Assembly (NCBI RefSeq): GCF_014196455.1
Contig: NZ_JACIDS010000007.1
Span: 26,227-90,226, forward strand
Direction: 5' to 3'
From: Kaistia hirudinis
Lineage (GTDB): Bacteria; Pseudomonadota; Alphaproteobacteria; Rhizobiales; Kaistiaceae
Length of the DNA: 64,000 bases
The notes below the pieces were generated by a model. That model had not been told where the DNA came from and made no database searches. It worked only from the letters and a program-made list of their open reading frames with translations. A program made the position numbers and the translations under genes. This document shows positions 16,618-26,360 of the stretch, piece after piece (position 1 is the stretch's first letter; every line of letters begins with the position of its first letter).

Positions 16618-18549
16618 TCACTCTACGGCCTCCGTCCGGTGGAAGCGATTGGCGTCGACACCGGCCTTCATATCGTCCCGCCTAAACCAGATGGCGCGGC
16701 CGCAGCGCAACGGCGCATTGCCGGCCGTGAACACGATCTGCTCGTCGGCGCGCATGCGCAGCACCTCGTGCGGCAGGATCAGCGGCCGGCACGCCAGCTG
16801 CTTGGAGCGTGTGCGCGACGATCCCGACATCTGGGACGAACGGCTGGTCTGGTCGACCTCAACCGTCGTGTCGCCGCAGCGCTTCGAAATGTAGTCGGCG
16901 GTCTCCGGATCGTTGATCGCCGCGAACGAGATCCACGATGCGCTCTCGAACCATTTCGAGGTGGCGTCGCGGCCACCATAGGCCTCGCGCATCTGGCCGA
17001 TCGACTGGAAGAGCAGCGTCATGGTGATGCCGTACTTGCGGCCGGCGTCGCGGGCAGTCTCCAGGATGCGCAGGAAACCGAGACGCGCCACCTCGTCGAG
17101 CAGGAACAACGTCCGTCCCTTCACCTCCCCGTTGCGATTGTAGAGGGCGTTCATCAGTGCGCCGATGATGACGCGGGCGAGGCCCGGATGGGTCTCCATT
17201 ACCTTGAGGTCGAGGTTGATGAAAACGTCGGTTGCGCCCTCGGCAATATCCGCCGTGGTGAAGCTCGCCCCCGAGACCAGCGCCGCGTAGTTCAGGTAGG
17301 ATAGCCAATGCGTCTCCTTCACCGCATTGGCATAGACGCCGGAGAACGTCTCCGGTGTCATGGCGATGAACGGCGCGACGTTCTCCTTCACGAAGTCCGA
17401 GGACGACTTGTCGTAGATCGCCTGAAGCCGCTCGCGCAGCTTCGGCTCCGGCTCGGAGAGATTGGCACGAACCTGCCGCAGATGCTGGTCGTGCCTTTCC
17501 GTATGACCGGACAGGCAGACGTCGGCGATGAGCGCCGTCAGGAGCTGCAGCGCGGCGCTGCGAAAGAAGTCGTCGCGCGCCGAGCCCTGGCGCGGATTGT
17601 CGGTGATGATCCATGAGGCGACGGCGGCGATATCCTCTTCCTTCGTCGCGCCGTGCTGGCCGATCCAGTCGAGGACGTTGAAGCCGATCCCGGTCGAGCG
17701 GGGATCGAGCACATGGACCTGGCGGCCGGCGGCGCGGCGATGCCGCGTCACCATCGGTGCGACCTCGTTGGAAGGATCCAGCACGATGAGGCCACCGCCC
17801 CACTTGAGCGCCGTCGGCACCGTTACCGAAGTCGTCTTGAAGCCGCCAGAGCCCGCGAACACGATGCCGTGGGACGATCCGAACGAGCCGTCGAAGCAGA
17901 GCAGGGGTGCGCGGCCGCCCACCCCCCAGGTTTCCTTGTCATCGGCACGAAAGGCCCGGCCGCTGGCGCCGCCGCGATCGACGCGATAGCGCTCGCCGAT
18001 GACGATGTTCCCCGAGTCCGGGAACAGACGCTCGGCCTCGTTCATCGCCATCCAGTCGCTCTCGCCGTGGATTGCGCGCTTGCCGCGGATGCGGCGCGGC
18101 ACAGGCGCAGCGAAGGCCGCATTGCCCTTCATGGCGACGCGGAGTCCGTAGACGCCGGCAATCGCTGCGACCATTGCGCCAGCGATCGTCGAGGGGTCGA
18201 CGTAGGCGAGAAGGCGCCCACCCGCCGGCACCATGCCGGCGATGGAAAGCAGACGGTCGGTCTCGCGCCAGACCGCGATCAGGATCACGGCGAGCGCGCC
18301 GAGCGAGACGCTGCGCCCGACCGCCTTGATCGCCGCCGCGCCGGCCGATGCGAACAGGAAGATCACGCCGATCGCTCCGGCCAGGGCGTAGGGCGCCGCG
18401 ATGCCGATCCGGCCGAGCAACAGGCTCATGCTTGGCGTCGATCCGAACTTGGACAACCCTGCTTCCATCCCGATGGTCGCGATACACAGGCCCAGCATCA
18501 GCGCGGCCGGCCCCATTGTGAGAGCGATCCTAGTCGCGGTCATTGCCAA
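16618..18549 (-). CDS. traG: Type IV coupling protein TraG (VirD4 family)
   Basis: 643 residues, the usual TraG length. The N-terminus has two to four membrane helices (residues ~5-30, 45-75, 80-95 and 115-140). The ATPase domain begins after residue ~200, with Walker A in [11 protein letters not shown] and a Walker B-like [11 protein letters not shown]; the [14 protein letters not shown] stretch is typical of TraG. It links the TraA-bound relaxosome to the Trb channel at the inner membrane. Its start overlaps the traD stop by 20 bp, in the order traC-traD-traG as on Ti plasmids. Confidence 0.95.
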   Translation of the reverse strand: MAMTATRIALTMGPAALMLGLCIATIGMEAGLSKFGSTPSMSLLLGRIGIAAPYALAGAIGVIFLFASAGAAAIKAVGRSVSLGALAVILIAVWRETDRLLSIAGMVPAGGRLLAYVDPSTIAGAMVAAIAGVYGLRVAMKGNAAFAAPVPRRIRGKRAIHGESDWMAMNEAERLFPDSGNIVIGERYRVDRGGASGRAFRADDKETWGVGGRAPLLCFDGSFGSSHGIVFAGSGGFKTTSVTVPTALKWGGGLIVLDPSNEVAPMVTRHRRAAGRQVHVLDPRSTGIGFNVLDWIGQHGATKEEDIAAVASWIITDNPRQGSARDDFFRSAALQLLTALIADVCLSGHTERHDQHLRQVRANLSEPEPKLRERLQAIYDKSSSDFVKENVAPFIAMTPETFSGVYANAVKETHWLSYLNYAALVSGASFTTADIAEGATDVFINLDLKVMETHPGLARVIIGALMNALYNRNGEVKGRTLFLLDEVARLGFLRILETARDAGRKYGITMTLLFQSIGQMREAYGGRDATSKWFESASWISFAAINDPETADYISKRCGDTTVEVDQTSRSSQMSGSSRTRSKQLACRPLILPHEVLRMRADEQIVFTAGNAPLRCGRAIWFRRDDMKAGVDANRFHRTEAVE

Positions 18550-18745
18550 AGGCCTCCGCGCCGATCTTGGTCAGGCGCGTTCGCTCGGACTCATCGGCGC
18601 CGAGGCGGCGACTTGCATCGATCAGCAGGCCGAGCAGCAACGCGCGTTTCTCATAGCGCAGGCCCGCCTTCACGATCAGGCCGCCGAGCTCGATCTTCTC
18701 ACGGGTGTCCTGCTTTCGGGCGTCGGTCGAGGTCGTCCGCTTCAT
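18530..18745 (-). CDS. traD: Conjugal transfer protein TraD
   Basis: 71 residues from the ATG at 18745 (GAGGCTTGAGCGG upstream), the classical TraD length. Signature: [30 protein letters not shown]. It is a relaxosome accessory protein of Ti/Sym-type plasmids and probably works with TraC at oriT. An in-frame start 10 codons upstream is disfavoured because homologues begin [16 protein letters not shown]. It overlaps traG. Confidence 0.92.
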   Translation of the reverse strand: MKRTTSTDARKQDTREKIELGGLIVKAGLRYEKRALLLGLLIDASRRLGADESERTRLTKIGAEAFGNDRD

Positions 18746-18749
18746 CCGC

Positions 18750-19046
18750 TCAAGCCTCGCCAGCGCTGCCCGCAACCGCGCCAGTTTCGACCTTCGCGGC
18801 AGCTCCGGCCTCCTGGGTGTCGCCGCCGACGCTGATCTTGCCGGCCGTGCCTTTCTTCCTGCCCCGAAACCGCCCGGCCAGCTCTTCGAATGCCGCCTGG
18901 AGCTCGGTCTCCTCGATCTCGATCTCGCCGAGCCCGGCTTTCAGCGCCACGCGGCCAATCCTCTCGGCCTCCCGCGTTTCGGCCGACTTCAACTGCTCCT
19001 GCAGGCGAGCGATCTCTTCCCTGATCTTCGATGACGGCTTCTTCAT
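18750..19046 (-). CDS. traC: Conjugal transfer protein TraC
   Basis: 98 residues from the ATG at 19046 with GGGAG upstream. Signature: [33 protein letters not shown], a coiled coil with a basic face, then the acidic [20 protein letters not shown]. TraC proteins are relaxosome accessory factors that help TraA at oriT, a position consistent with the oriT just upstream. It is the first gene of the leftward traCDG unit, 4 bp before traD. Confidence 0.92.
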   Translation of the reverse strand: MKKPSSKIREEIARLQEQLKSAETREAERIGRVALKAGLGEIEIEETELQAAFEELAGRFRGRKKGTAGKISVGGDTQEAGAAAKVETGAVAGSAGEA

Positions 19047-19066
19047 TCCGATCGTATCTCCCTGGG

Positions 19067-19150
19067 CGAAGCTCAGCTTCGGACGCGCCAAGGATCGAGG
19101 GAGGATGCGCGAAGCGCACCCCCGTTAATTCTACAGTCGGCGGAGCCGAC
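19067..19150. repeat. Cluster of three inverted repeats between traC and oriT
   Basis: Three near-perfect palindromes lie in tandem: CGAAGCT-C-AGCTTCG (19067-19081), TGCGC-GAA-GCGCA (19106-19118) and GTCGGC-GGA-GCCGAC (19136-19150). They sit in the divergent traC/traA promoter region, where Ti plasmids carry TraR operators (tra boxes) and relaxosome accessory sites. None matches the Ti tra-box sequence closely. Confidence 0.55.
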
Positions 19151-19188
19151 GCCGCAGGCGATGATCCCGACCGTTCCGAAGGAGCGGT

Positions 19189-19229
19189 CCAAGGGCGCAA
19201 TTATACGTCGCTACCGCGACGCCCTTGCG
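19189..19229 (+). other. oriT: Origin of transfer (oriT), Ti/RSF1010-type core
   Basis: The core CCAAGGGCGCAATTATACG resembles the nic region of Ti-plasmid and IncQ oriTs. It is framed by inverted repeats: CAAGGGCG (19190-19197) with CGCCCTTG (19220-19227), and inside these CGTCGC (19206-19211) with GCGACG (19216-19221). Its place between the divergent traCDG and traAFB genes is the canonical one. Cleavage by TraA near the TATACG/CGCCC boundary is expected from homology only. Confidence 0.82.
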
Positions 19230-19298
19230 CAGGGCGCCCGTGGTCCCTGACCTGCTCCCGACGGACGGCACTGTCGTTGCTCTGGAGCCTTCCTCGCC

Positions 19299-22200
19299 GT
19301 GGCCATCCCCCACTTCTCCGTCAGCATCGTCAGCCGCGGCAACGGCCGTAGCGCGGTACTGTCCGCGGCGTATCGGCACTGCGCCCGGATGGACTACGAC
19401 CGCGAGGCCCGCATCGTCGACTACACCGCCAAACAGGGCCTTCTTCATGAGGAATTCGTCCTTCCGGCCGGCGCACCGCCATGGCTCCGCGCGCTCATCG
19501 CCGACCGCTCGGTGGCGGGCGCGGCGGAGGCCTTCTGGAATAAGGTCGAAGCTTTCGAGAAACGCTCCGACGCTCAGCTGGCAAAGGACGTGACGATCGC
19601 CCTGCCGCTGGAGCTGAACGCCACGCAGAACATCGCGCTCATGCGCGAGTTCGTCGATCGGCACATCCTGGAAAATGGCATGGTGGCCGATTGGGTCTAT
19701 CACGATGCGCCGGGCAATCCGCATGTCCATCTGATGATGACGTTGCGGCCGCTGACCGAAGGGGGATTCGGGGCAAAGAAGATCGCCGTTGTCGACGTAA
19801 ACGGCGCGCCGGTGCGCAACGCCGACGGCAAGATCACCTACAAGCTGTGGGCGGGCGATGCTGCTGATTTCAACGCCTTCCGTGATGGCTGGTTCTCCTG
19901 CCAGAACCGTCATCTGGCGCTCGCCGGCCTCGACCTGACCATTGATGGCCGCTCTTTCAAGAAGCAGGGGTTCGAGGTCGAGCCGACGATCCACATCGGC
20001 GTCAGTGCGAAGGCGATCGACCGCAAGGCGAAGGAACGGAGCTGGTCGCCGAAGCTCGAGCGCCTTGAGCAGTTCGAGGAGACCAGACAGGACAATTGCA
20101 AGCGGATCCAGCGCCGGCCCGAGATCGTCATCGATATGATCAGCTGGGAGAAGAGCGTTTTCGATGAGCGCGACATTGCGAAGATCCTGCACCGCTACAT
20201 CGACGATGCAGCGACGTTCCAGTCGATCATGGCGCGCATCGTCCAGAGTCCGCAGGTGCTGCGGATCGATCGCGACAGCGTCGACTTCTCCACCGGCGAG
20301 TGCCTGCGCGCCCGCTACACAACGCGCGAGCTCATCCGGCTCGAGGCCGAGATGGCGAACCGCTCGATCTGGCTCGCCGGTCGATCCTCGCATGGCCTTC
20401 GAATGGAGACGCTGGCGTCGACCCTTGATCGTCACCCACGGCTGTCCGGTGAACAGAACGCGGCGATCGAACATCTCGTTGGTGCGGAGCGGATCGCGGC
20501 GGTCGTGGGCCGTGCCGGCGCCGGCAAGACCACCATGATGAATGCCGCGCGCGAAGTCTGGGAGGCGGCCGGTTATCGGGTTGTTGGTGGCGCGCTCGCC
20601 GGCAAGGCGGCCGAAGGTCTTGAGAAGGAGGCCGGCATCCTTTCGCGCACGCTCGCCTCATGGGAGCTGCGCTGGAAGGAAGGGCGCGACACCCTCGACC
20701 AGAAGACCGTCTTCGTGCTCGACGAGGCGGGAATGGTGGCCTCCCGGCAGATGGCATTGTTCGTCGAGGCAGTGATGACGTCCGGCGCGAAGCTGGTCCT
20801 GGTCGGCGATCCGGAACAGCTGCAGCCGATCGAAGCTGGCGCCGCGTTCCGGGCGATTGTCGATCGCGTCGGCTATGCCGAGCTCGAAACCATCTATCGC
20901 CAGCAAGAGGCGTGGATGCGCGTTGCGTCGCTCGACCTTGCACGCGGTCGCGTCGGGGCCGCGATCGCCGCCTATCAGGCTCAAGGCAAGGTTGTCGGAT
21001 CGCAGTTGAAGGTCGACGCGATCGCCAATCTGATCACCGAGTGGAACCGCGACTACGACCCGAGCAAGACGAGCCTGATCCTCGCTCATCTGCGCCGCGA
21101 CGTGCGCCAGCTGAATGAGCTGGCGCGGGCAAAGCTCGTCGAGCGCGGGCTCGTTGGGGAGGGCTGCGACTTCCGCACCGAGGACGGGCCGCGCCGGTTC
21201 GCTGCCGGCGATCAGATCGTCTTCCTGCGCAACGAAGGGGCGCTCGGCGTGAAGAACGGCATGATCGGCCGGCTCGTCGAGGCCGGTCTGGGTCGGATCG
21301 TCGCCGAGATTGGCGAAGGCGAAAACCGACGGCGTGTGACCGTGGAGCAGCGCTTCTACGCGCACGTCGACCACGGCTATGCGACCACGATCCACAAGTC
21401 GCAAGGGGCAACCGTCGACCGGGTGAAGGTGCTGGCCTCGCTCTCGCTCGATCGTCATCTCACCTATGTTGCGATGACCCGACACCGCGAGGACCTCACG
21501 GTCCACTACGGGCGCCGTTCCTTCGCCAAGGCCGGTGGGCTCGTCGCGATCCTAGCGCGGCGCAATGCCAAGGAATCGACGCTCGACTATGAGCGCGGCA
21601 GCCTCTACCGCCAGGCGCTGCGTTTCGCTGAGAACCGTGGCCTGAACATCGTCAGCGTGGCCCGCACGCTGGTCCGCGACCGGCTCCATTGGACGTTGCG
21701 CCAGAAGGGCCGGTTCGTTGAGTTGGCGGCGCGCCTGCGCGCGCTCGGCGAGCGCCTTCGGCCAGCGCAATCCCGCACTCCCGTCGTCAGAGAGGAGACC
21801 CCACCAATGGTCGCCGGCATCACCGTCTTTCCGACATCGCTCGAGGACAAGGTCAAGCAAAAGCTCCAGCTTGATTCGGCCGTGTCGAAGCAGTGGGAGA
21901 ACGTGTCCTCGCGTTTCCGCATGGTGTTCGCGGACCCCGAGACGGCCTTCCGGGCGATGAACTTCGGCGCGATCCTCACCGATCCGACGGCGGCCAAGGA
22001 GACGCTCGATGCCTTGGGCCGGGCTCCGGCTTCGCTCGGCCCGCTCAAAGGTCGGACGGGGCTTCTCGCGGGCGCGAAGGACAAGAATGACCGTCGCGTC
22101 GCCGAGCTCAACGTGTCCGCTCTGATCCGGGACATCGAGAGCTATCTGCGGGTTCGCCAGCAGGCTGTCGATATGATCGAGAGGGACGAACGGAAGCTCC

Positions 22201-22601
22201 GCCAGCGGAAGTCGATCGACATCCCGGCACTGTCTCCGGAGGCGCGCGGTGTACTCGATAAGGTCCGTGATGCCATCGACCGCAACGACTTGCCGGCGGC
22301 AGTCGGATTTGCGGTCAGCAACCGCGAGATCAAGGCCGAGATCGATGCGTTCGGAAAGGCCGTCTCTGATCGCTTCGGCGAGCGAACCCTGTTGGTCAAT
22401 GCCGCCCGCGAACCCGGTGGTGGTGTGTTCGCGAAGGCGGCGGAAGGATTACGCGGCCCCAACCGTACGAGGCTGCGAGAGGCCTGGCCGCTCCTGCGTG
22501 CCGCGCAGCAACTCGCGGCTCACGAGCGGACCGCGGCGCGGATGAAGCAGGCAGAGGACCAGCGCCTCTCGCAGCAACAGAGCCGGGTGATGAAGCCGTG
22601 A
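19299..22601 (+). CDS. traA: Relaxase-helicase TraA (MobQ/MobA-MobL plus RecD-like)
   Basis: 1,100 residues, full length. The N-terminal MobA/MobL relaxase domain contains a candidate catalytic Tyr25 ([10 protein letters not shown]) and the metal histidines NPHVHLMMT (His142 and His144). The RecD-like helicase has Walker [10 protein letters not shown] at ~403-411, [14 protein letters not shown] (Walker B) and [15 protein letters not shown] (motif V). A ~300-residue C-terminal tail follows. It nicks oriT, unwinds the transferred strand and pilots it. The GTG start overlaps nothing upstream and has TGGAG about 11 bases away. Its stop overlaps the traF GTG by 4 bp. Confidence 0.95.
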   Translation: MAIPHFSVSIVSRGNGRSAVLSAAYRHCARMDYDREARIVDYTAKQGLLHEEFVLPAGAPPWLRALIADRSVAGAAEAFWNKVEAFEKRSDAQLAKDVTIALPLELNATQNIALMREFVDRHILENGMVADWVYHDAPGNPHVHLMMTLRPLTEGGFGAKKIAVVDVNGAPVRNADGKITYKLWAGDAADFNAFRDGWFSCQNRHLALAGLDLTIDGRSFKKQGFEVEPTIHIGVSAKAIDRKAKERSWSPKLERLEQFEETRQDNCKRIQRRPEIVIDMISWEKSVFDERDIAKILHRYIDDAATFQSIMARIVQSPQVLRIDRDSVDFSTGECLRARYTTRELIRLEAEMANRSIWLAGRSSHGLRMETLASTLDRHPRLSGEQNAAIEHLVGAERIAAVVGRAGAGKTTMMNAAREVWEAAGYRVVGGALAGKAAEGLEKEAGILSRTLASWELRWKEGRDTLDQKTVFVLDEAGMVASRQMALFVEAVMTSGAKLVLVGDPEQLQPIEAGAAFRAIVDRVGYAELETIYRQQEAWMRVASLDLARGRVGAAIAAYQAQGKVVGSQLKVDAIANLITEWNRDYDPSKTSLILAHLRRDVRQLNELARAKLVERGLVGEGCDFRTEDGPRRFAAGDQIVFLRNEGALGVKNGMIGRLVEAGLGRIVAEIGEGENRRRVTVEQRFYAHVDHGYATTIHKSQGATVDRVKVLASLSLDRHLTYVAMTRHREDLTVHYGRRSFAKAGGLVAILARRNAKESTLDYERGSLYRQALRFAENRGLNIVSVARTLVRDRLHWTLRQKGRFVELAARLRALGERLRPAQSRTPVVREETPPMVAGITVFPTSLEDKVKQKLQLDSAVSKQWENVSSRFRMVFADPETAFRAMNFGAILTDPTAAKETLDALGRAPASLGPLKGRTGLLAGAKDKNDRRVAELNVSALIRDIESYLRVRQQAVDMIERDERKLRQRKSIDIPALSPEARGVLDKVRDAIDRNDLPAAVGFAVSNREIKAEIDAFGKAVSDRFGERTLLVNAAREPGGGVFAKAAEGLRGPNRTRLREAWPLLRAAQQLAAHERTAARMKQAEDQRLSQQQSRVMKP

Positions 22602-23128
22602 CCTGCCGGCGACCATTCATCGTGCTGGCCGGGGGTGCCGCTCTCCTCATCGGGACCGCCGCCATGGGCGGATGGGGCGGTCTGCGGATCAACACGACCC
22701 CGAGCGAGCCGCTCGGGCTGTGGCGGATCGTGCCTTTGGCCCGCCCGCTCGCGCGAGGCGAACTGATCTTCGTCTGTCCGCCGCGGACGCCGGAATTCGA
22801 GCTGGCCTTCGCGCGTGGCTACCTCCGGCGCGGCCTCTGTCCAGGCGGCGTCGGGCCGCTCATCAAGTCCGTCGCGGCGTTGTCCGGCCAGCGCATTGAG
22901 GTCGGTGCGGACGTTCGGATCGACGACGAGCGTCTCGCCGGTTCCGTACTCCGTGCCTCCGACGCCGCGGGGCGTCCGCTCGTCCCGTTCGCCGGAGGAG
23001 TGGTGCCGGCCGGACAGATCTTCCTCCATTCCTCCTTCGCGGGATCCTATGACTCACGATATTTCGGCCCAGTGCCGATCGACGGCGTGCTCGGCCTTGC
23101 CCGTCCCGTCTTCACCGTCGATCCCTGA
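22598..23128 (+). CDS. traF: Conjugative signal peptidase TraF
   Basis: 176 residues starting at a GTG coupled to traA. One N-terminal membrane helix (residues ~8-28) is followed by a short periplasmic S26-type peptidase fold: [11 protein letters not shown] (the Ser of the Ser-Lys dyad in PSEPLG), [12 protein letters not shown] (the Lys) and a C-terminal [10 protein letters not shown] box. TraF matures and, in the IncP model, cyclises the TrbC pilin. The end of the gene overlaps traB by 80 bp. Confidence 0.92.
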   Translation: MTCRRPFIVLAGGAALLIGTAAMGGWGGLRINTTPSEPLGLWRIVPLARPLARGELIFVCPPRTPEFELAFARGYLRRGLCPGGVGPLIKSVAALSGQRIEVGADVRIDDERLAGSVLRASDAAGRPLVPFAGGVVPAGQIFLHSSFAGSYDSRYFGPVPIDGVLGLARPVFTVDP

Positions 23129-24284
23129 TCGTTGGCACGCCCCGGTTCTCGTGCTCGCCGCCATCGGTGCCGGCGCCGTGGGCTGGAGCGGTCACGTTCT
23201 CACCTTGCCGGTCGCGCTGTTGTTCCCGGCACTGTGGTCGGCGGCACCGTCGCGATCGACGGCGGCGCTACTCTCGGCGGGCTATTTCCTTGCCGCCTCC
23301 CGCGGCCTTCCCCACGGGGTGGCGACCTACTTCGCCTCCGATCTCTGGCTCGGAGCCCTGCTTTGGTTCGGTGCGTCGACTTGCTTCGTGCTGGTCCAGA
23401 CCGTGCTCTGGACCAAGCACACCGGACCGGGAAAGGGCATCCGCTTTCTGAGCGCAACCTTGCTGATGGCGATTCCGCCCTTCGGGATCACCGGCTGGGC
23501 GCAGCCCGTGACGGCTGCCGGTGTTCTTTTTCCTGGATGGGGTTGGTGGGGGCTTGCGGCCACGGTGTCTCTGCTCATCGTCCTGACGACGCGGCGCTGG
23601 CCGCTGGCCGCGATCATCGTCGCCGGATTCTGGTCATGGTCCGCGGCATCATGGACGTCGCCCGCCGAGCCCGCGGGGTGGACGAGCGTCAACCTGGAGC
23701 TGGGGCAGACCCTCGGTCGTGACGCCACATTGGAGCGGCAGCGCGATCTTGCACGCAAGGTCCGTCGTGCCGCAGCCGAAGGGGCTCGGGTGGCGGTTCT
23801 CCCGGAGAGTGCGCTCGGTCTGTGGACACCCACCCTCGAACTGTTCTGGCGGCATGAACTGCGCGCGCTCGACATGACGGTGATCGCTGGTGTGGTCGTC
23901 ATCGACCGGGACGGCTATGACAACGTCATGGTGGAGGTCTCCGCCGCGGCGGCAAGGGTTTTCTATCGCGAGCGCATGCCCGTCCCGGTCTCCATGTGGC
24001 AGCCATGGCGGAGCTGGATTGGTGAGCCGGGAGGCGCCCGCGCTCGTCTCCTCGCCGATCCCGCCGCCATCGTGGAATCGACGCGGATCGTGCCGCTGAT
24101 CTGCTACGAGCAACTTCTGGTCTGGCCTGTCCTGCAATCGATGCTGGGCGCTCCCGATCTCGTCGTCGGAATCAGCAACGCCTGGTGGACGGCCGGCTCG
24201 TCGATCTCGGCGATCCAGCGGTCGAGCATGATCGCATGGGCGAAGCTCTTTCGCCTGCGGCTCATCATGGCCTTCAACACATAG
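23049..24284 (+). CDS. traB: Conjugal transfer protein TraB (nitrilase-like membrane protein)
   Basis: 411 residues from the ATG at 23049, which lies inside the traF tail in another frame; no later start would retain the first membrane helices. About six membrane helices span residues 30-215. They are followed by a carbon-nitrogen-hydrolase-like domain: [30 protein letters not shown] (the Lys position is changed to Arg) and [13 protein letters not shown] (the Cys). This architecture matches Ti-plasmid TraB and apolipoprotein N-acyltransferases. TraB raises transfer efficiency on Ti plasmids; the chemistry is unknown. Confidence 0.88.
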   Translation: MTHDISAQCRSTACSALPVPSSPSIPDRWHAPVLVLAAIGAGAVGWSGHVLTLPVALLFPALWSAAPSRSTAALLSAGYFLAASRGLPHGVATYFASDLWLGALLWFGASTCFVLVQTVLWTKHTGPGKGIRFLSATLLMAIPPFGITGWAQPVTAAGVLFPGWGWWGLAATVSLLIVLTTRRWPLAAIIVAGFWSWSAASWTSPAEPAGWTSVNLELGQTLGRDATLERQRDLARKVRRAAAEGARVAVLPESALGLWTPTLELFWRHELRALDMTVIAGVVVIDRDGYDNVMVEVSAAAARVFYRERMPVPVSMWQPWRSWIGEPGGARARLLADPAAIVESTRIVPLICYEQLLVWPVLQSMLGAPDLVVGISNAWWTAGSSISAIQRSSMIAWAKLFRLRLIMAFNT

Positions 24285-24299
24285 ACTGGAGATCTGCCG

Positions 24300-24899
24300 A
24301 TGGTGGACGCCGCCCTCATCCAGGCTTGCGCCGATCCCGGCCTGAAGCCTGCCATCGTCGAGAAATTCGTCGAGCAGGCAGGATCTTCGGACCCTCTGGC
24401 GATCACTGTCCGATCCGGCACCCGCGTCGTGTTGGTGCTGAGGCCTTCGTCGCCCGACGCCGCAATGGAGCTGGTGCGACAATATGTTGGCAAAGCGGCC
24501 GTTCGCGTCGGCATCACACAATATCCTGCCGGTCTCGGGATGTCCGACGCGGCGGAACTCAAGCCAGATCTGCTCGATGCCTGCGCGAACATTCGGATGG
24601 GTACCGGAATGTTCGCCAAGGTCTATCGCATCGTCACGAAATGGTACGGCAGTGCGCGCGAGGAGGCCTTCGACGATGCGATCGATGCGTGGAAGAGCGG
24701 GTACTTCGAAGGCACGTACGTCTTCACCGAGCCGGACCCCGGCGAGACGAAGCTCGCGGTGCCGCGCTCCGGCGCAGGTGATTCGAATGGCGACGCGGGA
24801 CCCGTCGAGCCGCCAACGCCTGGACGAGGTGGCGATTCCGATCCCAACAAGGCGGAGACGCGCGTCGATCTATCAAAAATCGGCGGGCGCTCGCCCTGA
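24300..24899 (+). CDS. traH: Conjugal transfer protein TraH
   Basis: 199 residues, last gene of the traAFBH unit, 15 bp after traB. The fold is soluble and mixed; TQYPAGLG and the LDACANIRMGTGMFAKVYRIVTKWYG stretch match Ti-type TraH. The C-terminal ~50 residues are a Gly/Pro/Asp-rich linker. A precise function is not known; on Ti plasmids it is not essential for transfer. No signal peptide is evident. Confidence 0.88.
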   Translation: MVDAALIQACADPGLKPAIVEKFVEQAGSSDPLAITVRSGTRVVLVLRPSSPDAAMELVRQYVGKAAVRVGITQYPAGLGMSDAAELKPDLLDACANIRMGTGMFAKVYRIVTKWYGSAREEAFDDAIDAWKSGYFEGTYVFTEPDPGETKLAVPRSGAGDSNGDAGPVEPPTPGRGGDSDPNKAETRVDLSKIGGRSP

Positions 24900-25318
24900 G
24901 GCGCAGATCGGCGCGGCAACGCGACATGGACGCTACCTGAGGCCTCATCAACGCTGACACCACAGGCAGAGCCACGTCCACATAAATGGGCTGCTTCTCA
25001 TGGGGTCGTCGAGCAATTCTCGTGACCAATGCCCTCCACGCGATGGTCGTGGCTAGAACGCGGCAGCCTCCATCTCTATAAGAGACGCAGGGCGGTACGC
25101 GCCGCCCGGGGGCTTAGAAACCCCTTGCATAGCGGTTGGTGCCGGCTGTTGCGGCACCGGATCCTCTGGCCATTGGCCGGGGGCCTGTGACGCATGTCCA
25201 GGTGCCTCGGTACTAAAGGTCATAGGGGCCGTCTATGCACGGTTTTCTAACCCCCGGCTTGGGTTCAAAGGATTGTCGTCGGCGGGGGCGCACCGCGGAC
25301 TAACTTTGCTTGGTGGCG
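24900..25318. ncRNA. Structured intergenic region between traH and traM (possible RNA)
   Basis: This stretch of about 420 bp has no gene. Four hairpins follow each other in 90 bases: GGCGG/CCGCC (25091-25106), GGGG/CCCC (25109-25124), GTGCCG/CGGCAC (25139-25157) and GGCC/GGCC (25168-25178). This density of short stems is not expected by chance even at high GC and could be a regulatory RNA, a traM leader or a transcription-termination array. The strand is not determined. Confidence 0.35.
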
Positions 25319-25633
25319 ATGTCGGATTCGGACCTTTCCAGCGAGGCGAAATGTGGAGAGGTTCTTCGGGACTATCTCGCATCCGTGGACAAGACGATGC
25401 TGGAGCGCCTGGTCATCGACGCGATCCGGGAGCATCGATGTCTTCTGGAATCGGACCAATTGCTCCACGAGGAATGGCAGCGCGCGGCCACAAGCCCCTC
25501 GGTTCCGCAGGAACATGCTGAAGCATTGCGCGCTCACTGCCTCGACAGGCAGCAAGCCACCGCGGCCCAGCAGGAGGTCCTATCCTACATGCTGAATCTG
25601 CTCGGTTATATCCCGAACGTGCCGACCGATTGA
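25319..25633 (+). CDS. traM: TraM, anti-activator of TraR
   Basis: 104 residues. The Ti TraM pattern is visible: LERLVIDAIREHRCLLESDQLLHEEW, then a second helix HAEALRAHCLDRQQATAAQQEVLSYMLNLLGYIP. TraM is a small helical dimer that binds TraR and blocks its DNA binding, setting the quorum threshold. It lies tail to tail with traR, as on Ti plasmids. The ATG at 25319 is favoured (GGTGG upstream); a TTG three codons earlier is possible. Confidence 0.85.
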   Translation: MSDSDLSSEAKCGEVLRDYLASVDKTMLERLVIDAIREHRCLLESDQLLHEEWQRAATSPSVPQEHAEALRAHCLDRQQATAAQQEVLSYMLNLLGYIPNVPTD

Positions 25634-25643
25634 ACGGTGGCGG

Positions 25644-26360
25644 TCACTCGGGTCCAAGGAGCCCGTGATCCTTGGCGATAGCAACCGCCTGGACCAAGTT
25701 TGCAGCGTCGAGCTTGCCGCGCACATTGTCAAGATAGTGTTGCACTGTACGGTGCTGCACATTTGTCAGATCGGCGATGTCCTGCATCGATTTGCCCTTT
25801 GCCGCCCATCGGAGGCAAACAAGCTCCTTCGGCGACAGGCCGAAGTCGAGCACGTGGGCTGGGCGCTGTGCCAGCACCTTCAATCGATAGTAGGTACACA
25901 AGGCAGCCCGCACCGCGCCTTCCGCATCGCGTGCAAACGAAGAATCCGTCCGCGGACGTGAGGACGCCAAGGTCAACATCAAGGTGGACTGGAAACTGCC
26001 ACGAACGGCCGTCGTAATGCCGGACCGAATGCCAAAATCCATCGCCTCCGACCGGAAGCGCTTAAGTTCACGGGACTCGTCATGTTTCGCCCACCCCTCC
26101 GCTGACCAGTCGAACATCGCCATTCGGCGCTTTGCTTGGGTGACGACCGGATCGATCACTGAATATCTATTGCGGAGATAGATGCCTTCCCATTCCGACG
26201 GATAACTGTTGAAAGTCTTGATGTCAGACGCAGCAATCTGGAGATATGCGAAGCGCTCGAAGCCACACGAGACGGCATAATTCTTCAGAGCGATTTTGAC
26301 CGTTCGCTCGTCGTTTGCGACATCGACTGTGTCGATCAGGGATTGGATCTGTTCGTTCAA
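25644..26360 (-). CDS. traR: TraR, LuxR-type quorum-sensing activator of conjugation
   Basis: 238 residues. The autoinducer-binding domain keeps the TraR pheromone residues at the same numbers as in Agrobacterium TraR: Trp57, Tyr61, Asp70, Pro71 and Trp85. The C-terminal LuxR helix-turn-helix begins near residue 173 (LSPKELVCLRWAAKGKSMQDIA, HRTVQHYLDNVRGKL). On binding its acyl-homoserine lactone it should activate tra, trb and rep promoters; TraM antagonises it. The gap to traM is 10 bp, convergent. The cognate synthase TraI is at 54.2 kb. Confidence 0.94.
   Translation of the reverse strand: MNEQIQSLIDTVDVANDERTVKIALKNYAVSCGFERFAYLQIAASDIKTFNSYPSEWEGIYLRNRYSVIDPVVTQAKRRMAMFDWSAEGWAKHDESRELKRFRSEAMDFGIRSGITTAVRGSFQSTLMLTLASSRPRTDSSFARDAEGAVRAALCTYYRLKVLAQRPAHVLDFGLSPKELVCLRWAAKGKSMQDIADLTNVQHRTVQHYLDNVRGKLDAANLVQAVAIAKDHGLLGPE

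Noticed and set aside
23049..23128. 80-bp overlap of traF and traB considered as an annotation error
   Set aside because: Both reading frames carry family sequence. A later traB start would remove the first membrane helices, so the overlap is accepted.
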